11,174 nt of DNA. It comes from Flavobacteriales bacterium UBA4011. Lineage in GTDB: Bacteria; Bacteroidota; Bacteroidia; Flavobacteriales_D; Crocinitomicaceae. The stretch lies in the NCBI GenBank assembly GCA_002384725.1, contig DGBF01000139.1:7089-18262 (forward strand). The letters are read 5' to 3'. Below the pieces are notes generated by a model. It searched no databases, had not been told where the DNA came from, and was given only the letters and a program-made list of their open reading frames with translations. The number at the start of each line of letters is the position of its first letter. Within the stretch, counting starts at the first letter, position 1. This document shows positions 1 to 7,017 of the stretch, one piece after another. Position numbers and translations under genes: made by a program.

Positions 1-21
1 TGGTCAATGGTCAATGGTCAA
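1..21 (-). repeat. TTGACCA heptamer array (three tandem copies) after the helicase
   Basis: Positions 1-7, 8-14 and 15-21 are identical copies of TGGTCAA, which is TTGACCA in the sense of the helicase gene. The array begins a few T residues after the helicase stop codon (TAA at 30-28) and may continue beyond the window edge. The same heptamer recurs after another stop codon at 6930-6956, again in the sense orientation of the preceding gene. What it does is not known to me. It could be a dispersed intergenic repeat or a 3'-UTR element. Confidence 0.85.
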
Positions 22-27
22 AAAAAA

Positions 28-1251
28 TTACCATTCCTCCTCTGTTCCTGAAAACTTATTGTCGTCGTCGAGTAAAGATTTCCAATCGTATGTTGGGTCT
101 TCAGAATCGAAAACGATTGCTTTGTAATCGCTTTTGTCTATTTCGTGACGTGTGATTTGTTCGCCTGTATATTCTTCAATCAGCGTCAAGAATTCAATTT
201 CTCCTTCGGAACAAAATGACATGGCTTGTCCACGATTTGTTCCTCGTCCGCATCGCCCGCAACGGTGAACATATAACTCTGGATCTTCCGGTAAATCGTA
301 ATTGATAACATATTTTACCGATGGGATATCGATTCCTCTTGCGGCAACATCTGTGGTCACCAGCACGCGAAAATCTTCTTTACGAAAACTATCCAAAAGC
401 TTGAAACGATCAGCTTGCTCCATTCCACCGTGAAAAAATTGCGTTTTCACACCTACTCGTTCCATGGCAGCAACAACTCTTTCGGCTCTAACCTTAGTTC
501 GAACAAAAACGATAAACATATCTTCTTCATATTCTCGAAGAATATTTTCAAGAAAGAATCGCTTGTCGTCCATTTCGATGAAAGTCACAGCATGGTCTAC
601 ATTTCGAGCCACGGGATTTTTAGGAGAAATTTGAATACGAATCGCATCTCGAACCACTGAATATGCCAAAGACTTGATTTTTTTGTCGATTGTCGCTGTG
701 AAAAATAAAGTTTGTCTGTGCTTCGGAATTTTTTTTACGATGTCTTGAATGTCTTTCAAAAATCCCATGTCCAGCATCAAATCTGCTTCGTCCAGAATTA
801 AGACTTCCACTCCGCTCACATCAATAAATCCTTGAGAAATAAGATCGAACATTCGTCCTGGCGTAGCCACGAGAACATCCACTCTTTTTTCAAGTCGTTT
901 AATTTGTTGTTCTTGCTCAACACCGCCGTACAAGCCCATTGTTTTGACACTTGTGTCTTTCCCAATTTCTTTGAAAACAGTCGTGATTTGTTGCGCTAAC
1001 TCTCTCGTTGGCACCATGACCAATGCTCGAATTCCAGTATAGTTTTTTCGTCCAAACTTTTCAAGCTTGTCCAATACTGGAATCACAAAAGCGCCTGTTT
1101 TTCCCGTTCCGGTTTGAGCAATCGCCATCACATCTTCTCCCTTCATGATATGAGGAATAGATTTGAATTGGATATCCGTCGGTTTGTTGAAATCCATGCG
1201 TTTCAACTGAGACTTGATCAAGGGCGATATGGAATAATCTTGGAATTTCAC
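28..1251 (-). CDS. DEAD-box ATP-dependent RNA helicase (RhlE-like)
   Basis: Cytoplasmic ATP-dependent RNA helicase of the DEAD-box family, probably acting in ribosome assembly or RNA turnover. Counted from the GTG start (407 aa), the visible motifs are: Q motif with PTDIQ at 24-28 and its upstream Phe3; motif I AQTGTGKT at 45-52; PTRELA at 81; TPGR at 130; DEAD at 154-157; TAT at 185-187 in place of the common SAT; TTDVAARGID from 299; and HRCGRCGR at 329-336. Both RecA-like domains are therefore complete. The C-terminal tail is short and acidic, without the long basic extension of many RhlE proteins. An ATG at 1296 is in frame, but it lies inside the upstream terminator hairpin and adds 15 residues that do not resemble the family. 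The GTG at 1251-1249, starting VKFQDYS, fits the usual family N-terminus. Assignment to a subfamily is only approximate. Confidence 0.93.
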   Translation of the reverse strand: MKFQDYSISPLIKSQLKRMDFNKPTDIQFKSIPHIMKGEDVMAIAQTGTGKTGAFVIPVLDKLEKFGRKNYTGIRALVMVPTRELAQQITTVFKEIGKDTSVKTMGLYGGVEQEQQIKRLEKRVDVLVATPGRMFDLISQGFIDVSGVEVLILDEADLMLDMGFLKDIQDIVKKIPKHRQTLFFTATIDKKIKSLAYSVVRDAIRIQISPKNPVARNVDHAVTFIEMDDKRFFLENILREYEEDMFIVFVRTKVRAERVVAAMERVGVKTQFFHGGMEQADRFKLLDSFRKEDFRVLVTTDVAARGIDIPSVKYVINYDLPEDPELYVHRCGRCGRGTNRGQAMSFCSEGEIEFLTLIEEYTGEQITRHEIDKSDYKAIVFDSEDPTYDWKSLLDDDNKFSGTEEEW

Positions 1252-1267
1252 AGGAACTATTATAGCT

Positions 1268-1301
1268 AAAAAAATCCGTACCAGCTCAGCCGACACGGAT
1301 T
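1268..1301 (-). terminator. Rho-independent terminator of the beta-barrel/Nif3/zinc-ribbon operon
   Basis: On the minus strand AATCCGT (1301-1295) pairs perfectly with ACGGATT (1279-1273). The inner bases GTCGGC and GCTGGT extend the stem by six further pairs, three of them G-T wobbles, around a TGA loop. Seven T residues (1274-1268) follow. It begins 18 nt after the zinc-ribbon stop codon and ends 16 nt before the helicase GTG start. Confidence 0.85.
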
Positions 1302-1319
1302 CTCTAAATTTATATCAAA

Positions 1320-2120
1320 TTAATTTTTTGCTTTCGCTCTCGTCTTTTTCGGTTTTTCCACCACTACTTCATCTTTCGGCTCACCTGGAACCAAAATACG
1401 ACCACAGTGCTCACAAACGATTACTTTACGTTTCGTTGCGATATCCAGTTGACGTTGAGGTGGAATTTTATTGAAACAACCTCCACAAGCATCGCGCTCA
1501 ACAGAAACTACTGCTAGTCCGTTTTTGGAGTTTCCTCTCAAACGATCATACGCTTTAATCAAACGATCATCGATCAATTTTTTCGCTGTATCTGATTTCT
1601 TTTGTAATTTCTCTTCCTCTTTTTGTGTTTCAGCAACGATTTCGTCTAATTCTGCTGTTTTCGTTTTCAAATCAACTGCACGAAAATCCATTCTTTCGGT
1701 CGCTTCTTCTAAAACCTCTTTCTTTCCAGAGATTTTCGCTTTCGCTTCTTTTGATTTTTTGTCGTGTAATTTGATTTCCAATTCTTGGTACTCAATTTCC
1801 TTCGCCAAAGACTCAAATTCACGGTTATTTCTAACCTTATCTTGTTGTTCTTTGTACTTTGATATCGCCAATTCAGAATCTTTCACCGCATTTTTACGGT
1901 CAGTGATCTCTGTTTCAATTTCTTTGATTTCGTCTTTCAAATTAGTAACACGGCTTTCAAGACCTGCCATCTCATCTTCTAAATCCTGCACTTCCAAAGG
2001 CAATTCACCACGGATAGTTCTGATTCTATCGATTTCAGAATCAATTAATTGCAATTGATGCAAGGCATCCATCTTTGCCTCAATGCTCGTTTCTTTTTTC
2101 TTTGTTGCTGTTGCAGCCAT
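1320..2120 (-). CDS. Coiled-coil C4-type zinc-ribbon protein (COG1579-like)
   Basis: A 266-residue protein. Residues from about 10 to 190 are almost entirely charged heptad-like helix (runs rich in E, K, L, I), predicting a long antiparallel coiled coil. It is followed by a C-terminal zinc ribbon with paired cysteines CGGC (Cys212, Cys215) and CEHC (Cys236, Cys239). The last 20 residues are Lys/Ala-rich. This is the layout of the bacterial COG1579 zinc-ribbon family, which is thought to bind nucleic acid but whose role is not established. I place the start at the ATG at 2120; a TTG at 2126 is in frame two codons earlier but overlaps the Nif3 stop. The Nif3 stop and this ATG are separated by only 2 nt (TGACAATG), so translation is probably coupled. 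Pairing with a Nif3 gene is familiar from Bacteroidota. Confidence 0.88.
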   Translation of the reverse strand: MAATATKKKETSIEAKMDALHQLQLIDSEIDRIRTIRGELPLEVQDLEDEMAGLESRVTNLKDEIKEIETEITDRKNAVKDSELAISKYKEQQDKVRNNREFESLAKEIEYQELEIKLHDKKSKEAKAKISGKKEVLEEATERMDFRAVDLKTKTAELDEIVAETQKEEEKLQKKSDTAKKLIDDRLIKAYDRLRGNSKNGLAVVSVERDACGGCFNKIPPQRQLDIATKRKVIVCEHCGRILVPGEPKDEVVVEKPKKTRAKAKN

Positions 2121-2122
2121 TG

Positions 2123-3217
2123 TCAAAAATATTTGATTGGATTCGTAATAATACCAGTTAAATTGACCGCAAAGTTAGGGAATTTTTTTGTCAATATCTC
2201 CCCTAATAAATTTGTTGTGTATTGTTCGCTTTCAAAATGACCGATATCGGCAATAATAATTTGATTTTCTGCATCGAAAAACTCATGATATTTATAATCC
2301 CCTGTGATAAAAATATCCGCTTTTTCTCGTTTGGCTTGATGCAATAAAAACCCACCCGCTCCGCCACAAAAGGCAACGCGTTTTATTGATTTATTCCTGA
2401 ATTCTGTATGACGAATAACTCCACATTGAAAAGTGTCTTTTAAAAACGCCATGAAATCATTTTCAGACATTTCAGTGGCGAGATCTCCGACCATTCCAGA
2501 TCCTTCATCTTGATTTACATTTTCAACTGGTATCCATTGGTGAGCAACTTCTTCGTAGGGATGAGAATCCAGCAATGCACCAAAAACTTGATTCTTAATG
2601 TGCGAATTCACCAAAACCTCCACTTTAAATTCTTTATCACGACTCAAATGCCCTTTTTCTCCTGAACTCGGATTGGCTTTTTCATTCGGAAGAAAAGTTC
2701 CTTCGCCCTCCGCACTAAATGAACATTCAGAATAATTGCCAATGTGCCCTGCACCAGCATTGAAAAGTGACAGGAGAACATTTTCTTTTGCCTCTAATGG
2801 AACGTACGTCACCAACTTGAGCAGATTGTTCTTTTTTGGGGCTAAAATCTTCGTCTTTTGTAATTTTAATCTTTTCGAAATTTCGAAGTTTACTCCGAAT
2901 TTATAATTGTCGAGATTGGTGTGAATAGCGTAAACTGCAATATCATTCTTAATCGCTTTGATCACGGTACGTTCTACATAATTTTTTCCATTCAATTTCT
3001 TCAAACCATAAAAAACGATAGGGTGATGCGAAATAATCATCTGACAATTTTTGTCGATCGCTTCTTGAACAATTTCTTCAGTGCAATCCAAAGAAATTAA
3101 AACTGAACTCACCTCATCGTTATGATTTCCGACAATTAAACCAGCATTATCATAACTTTCCTGACTGGAAAGTGGTGCTAAACTTTCAAGATAATTCGTA
3201 ATCTCTTTTATTTTCAT
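2123..3217 (-). CDS. Nif3-like dinuclear metal centre protein (DUF34/YbgI family)
   Basis: A 364-residue Nif3-family protein of the long type, in which a PII/CutA-like domain (about residues 130-235) is inserted between the two halves of the metal-binding fold. Visible metal-site residues are SHHP (His64, His65), HTNLD (His99, Asp103) and GHFESE (His327, Glu331), with the conserved GDYKYH at 306-311. The early motif YDNAGLIVG at 22-30 is also typical. The family forms hexameric toroids with a di-metal site. GTP cyclohydrolase-like or metal-chaperone functions have been suggested, but the physiological role is unsettled. Start ATG is 3 nt after the stop of the upstream beta-barrel gene, and the downstream zinc-ribbon start is 2 nt past its stop, placing it mid-operon. 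No key residue is missing. Confidence 0.95.
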   Translation of the reverse strand: MKIKEITNYLESLAPLSSQESYDNAGLIVGNHNDEVSSVLISLDCTEEIVQEAIDKNCQMIISHHPIVFYGLKKLNGKNYVERTVIKAIKNDIAVYAIHTNLDNYKFGVNFEISKRLKLQKTKILAPKKNNLLKLVTYVPLEAKENVLLSLFNAGAGHIGNYSECSFSAEGEGTFLPNEKANPSSGEKGHLSRDKEFKVEVLVNSHIKNQVFGALLDSHPYEEVAHQWIPVENVNQDEGSGMVGDLATEMSENDFMAFLKDTFQCGVIRHTEFRNKSIKRVAFCGGAGGFLLHQAKREKADIFITGDYKYHEFFDAENQIIIADIGHFESEQYTTNLLGEILTKKFPNFAVNLTGIITNPIKYF

Positions 3218-3220
3218 CTT

Positions 3221-3991
3221 TTACAATTGATATGTCAAGCCTAGATTGAATCCGAAAGCATTAGCTTTATGAATATAATCGCTGGTTTTGCTATAGGTGT
3301 TACTCAGTTGAATGCGATATTCAGGAATAAAATATAGGGACCAAAACCGACTATACATTAATTCTACACCGATTCTAAACAAGGCACTGGAAACAGCTGT
3401 CGCATGAGCTTGGCTTCCACCTTTCGTTTTTATTTCTTTTTTTCCAGGTGCATTTTTGGTGGTTAACCATTCTTGATTTTGAACTTCGGACATAAATAAA
3501 CCAGGCATGATACCCGCACCCGCCACAAATCGAATTTCTTCCCCATAGGTGTAATAAGCAATAATGGGCATAGTGATGTAATTGTACTTAGTGGTGTAAC
3601 TAAAATTGGTGTCTTGCCCTTCAAAATTGTATTTCTCGCCATTGCGTGAAACCCCAAGACCTACTTCGAGTTCAAAATGTTTCGATAATTTATTTCTTAA
3701 GCCAAAACCAAAAGACCAAAAATTGGCCCTTGTTTCATCAGCTCTTGTCCCTAACTCTTCGCCAAATAAATCGCCATTCGGTTTCAACTCACGAAAAGTC
3801 GATGACCAATTGGAATTAAAATAAAGACGCGTGACACTATCTACATCTCTATCGGATGCACGGTTGGCCTTATCAATGATTTTTGGTTCCGGTTTATCTT
3901 CAATTGGCTTTTCCTCAATAATGATTTGACCTACAGCATTTGAAAGCGTTAAGAATGTTAAAATGATGGATAAGAATAATCTTTTTTGCAT
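3221..3991 (-). CDS. Secreted outer-membrane beta-barrel-like protein
   Basis: A 256-residue protein with a clear Sec signal peptide: basic MQKR, then a hydrophobic run LFLSIILTFLTLSNAV, and probable cleavage around residues 20-22 before Gln. An acidic/proline linker (about 23-45) precedes a series of alternating amphipathic strands with aromatic residues, such as FWSFGFGLRNKL, YNYITMPIIAYY, FRIGVELMYS and LYFIPEYRIQL. The last strand, AFGFNLGLTYQL, resembles a barrel-closing C-terminus. This is the pattern of the small outer-membrane beta-barrel families (PorT/OMP_b-brl type) of Bacteroidota. I infer an outer-membrane location; the substrate or function is unknown. It is the first gene of the Nif3/zinc-ribbon operon, divergent from the AsmA-like gene. 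Assignment to a specific barrel family would need a profile search. Confidence 0.8.
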   Translation of the reverse strand: MQKRLFLSIILTFLTLSNAVGQIIIEEKPIEDKPEPKIIDKANRASDRDVDSVTRLYFNSNWSSTFRELKPNGDLFGEELGTRADETRANFWSFGFGLRNKLSKHFELEVGLGVSRNGEKYNFEGQDTNFSYTTKYNYITMPIIAYYTYGEEIRFVAGAGIMPGLFMSEVQNQEWLTTKNAPGKKEIKTKGGSQAHATAVSSALFRIGVELMYSRFWSLYFIPEYRIQLSNTYSKTSDYIHKANAFGFNLGLTYQL

Positions 3992-4022
3992 TACTTTTAG
4001 GCTTGAATTTTGATGTCTAAAA

Positions 4023-4030
4023 CAAATATC
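4023..4030 (-). promoter_or_regulatory. Possible -7 element for the beta-barrel operon
   Basis: On the minus strand GATATTTG (4030-4023) differs from the Bacteroidota -7 consensus TAnnTTTG by one base. It lies about 31 nt upstream of the ATG at 3991, a suitable distance. No well-spaced TTTG -33 element is visible, so this is a weak candidate. Confidence 0.22.
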
Positions 4031-4062
4031 GACATATTAATTCGAACTGAAAATTGCAAAAG

Positions 4063-6927
4063 ATGCAAAAAAAGAAAAAAAGTCTACTTAAAAAGATCCT
4101 AATCGGATCAGGTATCACGCTATTGTGGTTGATTCTAGCTATGATTCTAATTCCTTATTTTTTTAAAGATGAATTGAAGGAAATGGTCATCGCTGAAGCG
4201 AACAAATCGTTGAATGCCGAAGTAGAATTAGGAGATTTCGACCTAACTTGGTTTAGTACTTTTCCGAATTTAACGGTGCAATTAATCGACACAAAAATTA
4301 CAGGCAAAGGTGACTTTGGCGGCGTAGAATTAATTTACGCCAAAAAGATAAAGGCACAAGTCAAACTTTGGGATGTTATCTCGGGAGACCAGATTGCGAT
4401 ACGAAACATTGAACTTGTTGAGCCACGCATTGATGTGAGAATACTAAAGGATGGTCGCGCAAATTATGATATAGTTAAACTCGATTCGTTGCTAACACCG
4501 GATGAGGTGGAAGAATCGTCGAGCTTTAAAATGAGTTTGCAAGGATACTCTGTCACGGATGGATACATTCGTTATGATGACAGAGCTGGAGATATGTTTG
4601 CTGAAATTGTGAAATTGAATCACAATGGTAAAGGGGACATGACGGCTGACATCATTGATTTTGAGACGAGTACACAAATGGACGAGTTGACGTATTCCAT
4701 GAGCGGAATTCCTTATTTGACAAAAGTGAAGACCGATGCAGATATAGATTTTTTGATGGTATTCACCGAGAAAACTTCCAAATACACGCTGAAAGACAAC
4801 ACTTTCAACCTCAATAATCTCAAATTTGCGTTGAACGGATTCTATGAAATGTTGGATGGATATGACAACATGGATTTGAAATTGGATGCATCAAAAGCGA
4901 CTTTCAAGGACTTTCTTTCTTTGATTCCTACTTTTTATCAATCTGGTTATGAAAGCATTGTAACCAAAGGAAATTTGGCGATGAATGGTTTTGTGAAAGG
5001 AAAAATGGATGATGACAATATGCCAGGTTGGGATTTTAATTTATCCGTTGACAATGCGCAAATTAAATATCCTGATGTTCCTGGTTCTATAAACAATATT
5101 TTCCTGAAAGCAAGTTCGAAATTTGTCGGTGGAACAAATATGAATCTTATGACCGCTGATGTACCGAAATTTCATGCAGATTTTGTTGGGAATGTCATTG
5201 ACGCTAATTTGAAATTATCCAACATTGAGAAAGACCCTTTAATGGACACACGAATTATGGCAAAAGTAGATTTGGCCACCTTAAAACAAGTGATACCCAT
5301 GGCAGAAGGCGAAAGTTATAAAGGTAAACTGGATGCCGATGTAAGTTTGAAAGGATATTTAAGCGCCATTGATAATGAAGATTATGACGCTTTCAATGCA
5401 ACTGGATCTATCGAATTATCGAATATGAATTATACGTCAGCTGATTTGACTGCTGCAGTAGATATAAAAACAATGATGCTGCGTTTTAATCCCAAAAATT
5501 TGACATTGGAAAATCTGGAAGCCAAAATGGGTAAATCTGATTTCAAGATGATGGGTACCATCGATAATTATCTTGCCTACATGTTGCGAGATGAACTGTT
5601 AAAAGGTGATTTCGATTTCAGTTCTTCTAATTTAGATCTAGATGAATTTATGGGAACGACGCCAGCTTCAGACGGAATGGGTGCCGGAGAGGAAGCGCAA
5701 AGCGAACCCATTTTGATCCCTGATAATTTAGATTTCAACATAAACACCAACATTGCCAATATGAGTTATGATGGCATGACCTACAAGAATGTTTCCGGTG
5801 GTGTCCGTATGAAAGACGAAGAAGCCATTTTAGACAATATCACCTTAAATACTTTAGGTGGAACGGTTGGGTTAAAAGGAAATTATAATTCAGCGAATCC
5901 GAATCAGCCCAAACTTGATTTTGGATTCAGTTTAAAAGAAATAGATATTCAACAATTAGCTGCTAATTTTATTACAATAGACAAGTTGGCTCCGATCGCT
6001 AAATACACCCAGGGCAAAATTTCAACCAATTTCAACATGAACACTTTGTTGCAGCCATCTTTAGAACCAATTTATAGTTCACTGACTGGCGGAGGAGATT
6101 TGTTTACAAGTACTGTGAAAATTACGGGATTCAAACCTTTGGAGAAATTAGGCGAGTCATTGAAGATGGACAATATCGCAACCCAAACAATCAAGGATTT
6201 AAAAACATTCTTCCAATTTAAAGATGGGAAAGTGAATTTATCGAAACCATTCGTTACAAAACTTGGGAAAATAGAATCAGAAATTTCAGGCTATAGTTCT
6301 TTTGAACAAGACATCAACTACGATATCAAAATGATGGTTCCGAAGAGTGAACTGCCAAAATCTTTACTGGCTAAAGCTGAACAAGGAATTGCGAAACTGA
6401 ATTCACTTACTCCAAAATTGAATGTTGCTGCCTTGCCCGATTTCATTCCAGTAACTGTAAAAGTGCTAGGAAAAGTGAACGATCCAAAAATTACGACAGA
6501 TTTCAAAGAAGCGATTATGAAAGCGACTGGAAGTGTGAAGGATAAACTAATTAAAATAGGAACAGACTTACTGAATACGGCCAAAGATTCCGTTAAAACT
6601 GTCATAAAAGACAAAGTAATCGAAGTTCGAGAAGATTTGAATGCGAAGAAACAGGCCATCATGGATGATGCAAAAGTTCAAGCAGACAAAATAAGAGCGG
6701 AAGGTAAGAAACAAGCAGATGCGGCTAGAGCTGCTGCCAATTCTAAGATTGATAAATTAGTTGCTGAAGCAGGCAACAATCCAATCAAGAAAAAAGCCGC
6801 TGAGTTGGCTGGAAACAAATTGAAAAAAGACGCTGACGAGAAAGCTTCCAAAATTGAATCTGCCGCCAATAATAAGGCTGATGATTTGATGGATGCTGCG
6901 CAGAAAAAAGCGGATGCGATTAAATAA
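4063..6927 (+). CDS. AsmA-like inner-membrane-anchored protein with helical tail
   Basis: A 954-residue AsmA-family protein. A lysine-rich start (MQKKKKSLLKK) is followed by one membrane helix at about residues 11-34, then the AsmA N-terminal domain with helix LKEMVIAEANKSLNAEVELG and strands such as FPNLTVQLIDTKI and IAIRNIELVEPRIDVRI. Long repetitive beta-rich stretches run to about residue 830, including GGGDLFTSTVKITGFKPLEKLGE typical of the AsmA C-terminal region. These proteins have a periplasmic bridge-like fold related to VPS13/TamB and are linked to outer-membrane lipid homeostasis. Residues 835-954 are a Lys/Ala/Asp-rich, aromatic-free helical tail resembling LEA or apolipoprotein-type helices. 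I chose the ATG at 4063 over an in-frame TTG at 4054. It is transcribed divergently from the beta-barrel operon and stands alone, followed by a repeat/hairpin. AsmA membership is secure; the precise role is not. Confidence 0.88.
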   Translation: MQKKKKSLLKKILIGSGITLLWLILAMILIPYFFKDELKEMVIAEANKSLNAEVELGDFDLTWFSTFPNLTVQLIDTKITGKGDFGGVELIYAKKIKAQVKLWDVISGDQIAIRNIELVEPRIDVRILKDGRANYDIVKLDSLLTPDEVEESSSFKMSLQGYSVTDGYIRYDDRAGDMFAEIVKLNHNGKGDMTADIIDFETSTQMDELTYSMSGIPYLTKVKTDADIDFLMVFTEKTSKYTLKDNTFNLNNLKFALNGFYEMLDGYDNMDLKLDASKATFKDFLSLIPTFYQSGYESIVTKGNLAMNGFVKGKMDDDNMPGWDFNLSVDNAQIKYPDVPGSINNIFLKASSKFVGGTNMNLMTADVPKFHADFVGNVIDANLKLSNIEKDPLMDTRIMAKVDLATLKQVIPMAEGESYKGKLDADVSLKGYLSAIDNEDYDAFNATGSIELSNMNYTSADLTAAVDIKTMMLRFNPKNLTLENLEAKMGKSDFKMMGTIDNYLAYMLRDELLKGDFDFSSSNLDLDEFMGTTPASDGMGAGEEAQSEPILIPDNLDFNINTNIANMSYDGMTYKNVSGGVRMKDEEAILDNITLNTLGGTVGLKGNYNSANPNQPKLDFGFSLKEIDIQQLAANFITIDKLAPIAKYTQGKISTNFNMNTLLQPSLEPIYSSLTGGGDLFTSTVKITGFKPLEKLGESLKMDNIATQTIKDLKTFFQFKDGKVNLSKPFVTKLGKIESEISGYSSFEQDINYDIKMMVPKSELPKSLLAKAEQGIAKLNSLTPKLNVAALPDFIPVTVKVLGKVNDPKITTDFKEAIMKATGSVKDKLIKIGTDLLNTAKDSVKTVIKDKVIEVREDLNAKKQAIMDDAKVQADKIRAEGKKQADAARAAANSKIDKLVAEAGNNPIKKKAAELAGNKLKKDADEKASKIESAANNKADDLMDAAQKKADAIK

Positions 6928-6929
6928 CA

Positions 6930-6956
6930 TTGACCATTAACGTTGACCATTGACCA
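6930..6956 (+). repeat. TTGACCA heptamer copies after the AsmA-like gene
   Basis: Exact TTGACCA copies lie at 6930-6936, 6943-6949 and 6950-6956. The 6 nt between the first two (TTAACG) look like a decayed copy. The array begins 3 nt after the stop codon at 6927. It matches the array at 1-21 in both sequence and orientation relative to the preceding gene. Confidence 0.85.
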
Positions 6957-6980
6957 ATTTGCGCTTCGGTCAACAGTCAA
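6943..6980 (+). repeat. Imperfect inverted repeat (hairpin) formed from the heptamer array
   Basis: TTGACCATTGACC (6943-6955) is complementary at 11 of 13 positions to GGTCAACAGTCAA (6968-6980), with a 12-nt loop. An alternative pairing, GTTGACC (6942-6948) with GGTCAAC (6968-6974), is perfect over 7 bp. No T-tract follows, so it does not look like a classical intrinsic terminator. It could act as a 3'-end stabiliser or a pause site after the AsmA-like gene. Confidence 0.55.
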
Positions 6981-6984
6981 TATG

Positions 6985-6992
6985 TAAGTTTA
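6985..6992 (+). promoter_or_regulatory. Possible -7 element upstream of the 56-aa membrane protein
   Basis: TAAGTTTA matches the Bacteroidota -7 consensus TAnnTTTG at all but the last base and lies 25 nt before the ATG at 7018. A TTTG at 6958-6961 could serve as the -33 box, but the 23-nt gap is longer than the usual spacing of about 19-21. Confidence 0.3.
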
Positions 6993-7017
6993 AACATCCC
7001 AACTCGACTAAATAAAA

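Noticed and set aside
1-21. CRISPR or phage attachment site from the tandem heptamers
   Set aside because: The repeats are only 7 bp and tandem without spacers, and no cas, integrase or tRNA gene is nearby.
1471-2058. 195-aa plus-strand open frame opposite the zinc-ribbon gene
   Set aside because: It mirrors the low-complexity coiled-coil gene on the minus strand, giving a Ser/Phe-rich product with no recognisable domain. The minus-strand gene has clear zinc-ribbon motifs and operon context.
2600-2700. Possible fusion or insertion in the middle of Nif3
   Set aside because: The extra central domain with GTF-P-E-ANP-GE-G sequence is the PII-like insert normal for long Nif3 proteins, not a foreign insertion.
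4054-4062. TTG start for the AsmA-like gene (and similar TTG starts at 2126 and 7270)
   Set aside because: In each case a proper ATG lies one to three codons downstream with a better start context. The TTG codons add no conserved residues, and the one at 2126 overlaps the preceding stop.
3992-4062. Promoter for the AsmA-like gene in the divergent intergenic region
   Set aside because: Only poor matches to TAnnTTTG (around TAATTCG at 4038-4044) are seen on the plus strand, and none has a correctly spaced -33 box. A promoter must exist there but I cannot place it.
6318-6980. Minus-strand frames of 114 and 100 aa opposite the AsmA tail
   Set aside because: These are antisense shadows of the Lys/Ala-rich tail. 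One would start inside the heptamer repeat. Neither has domain features or a promoter.
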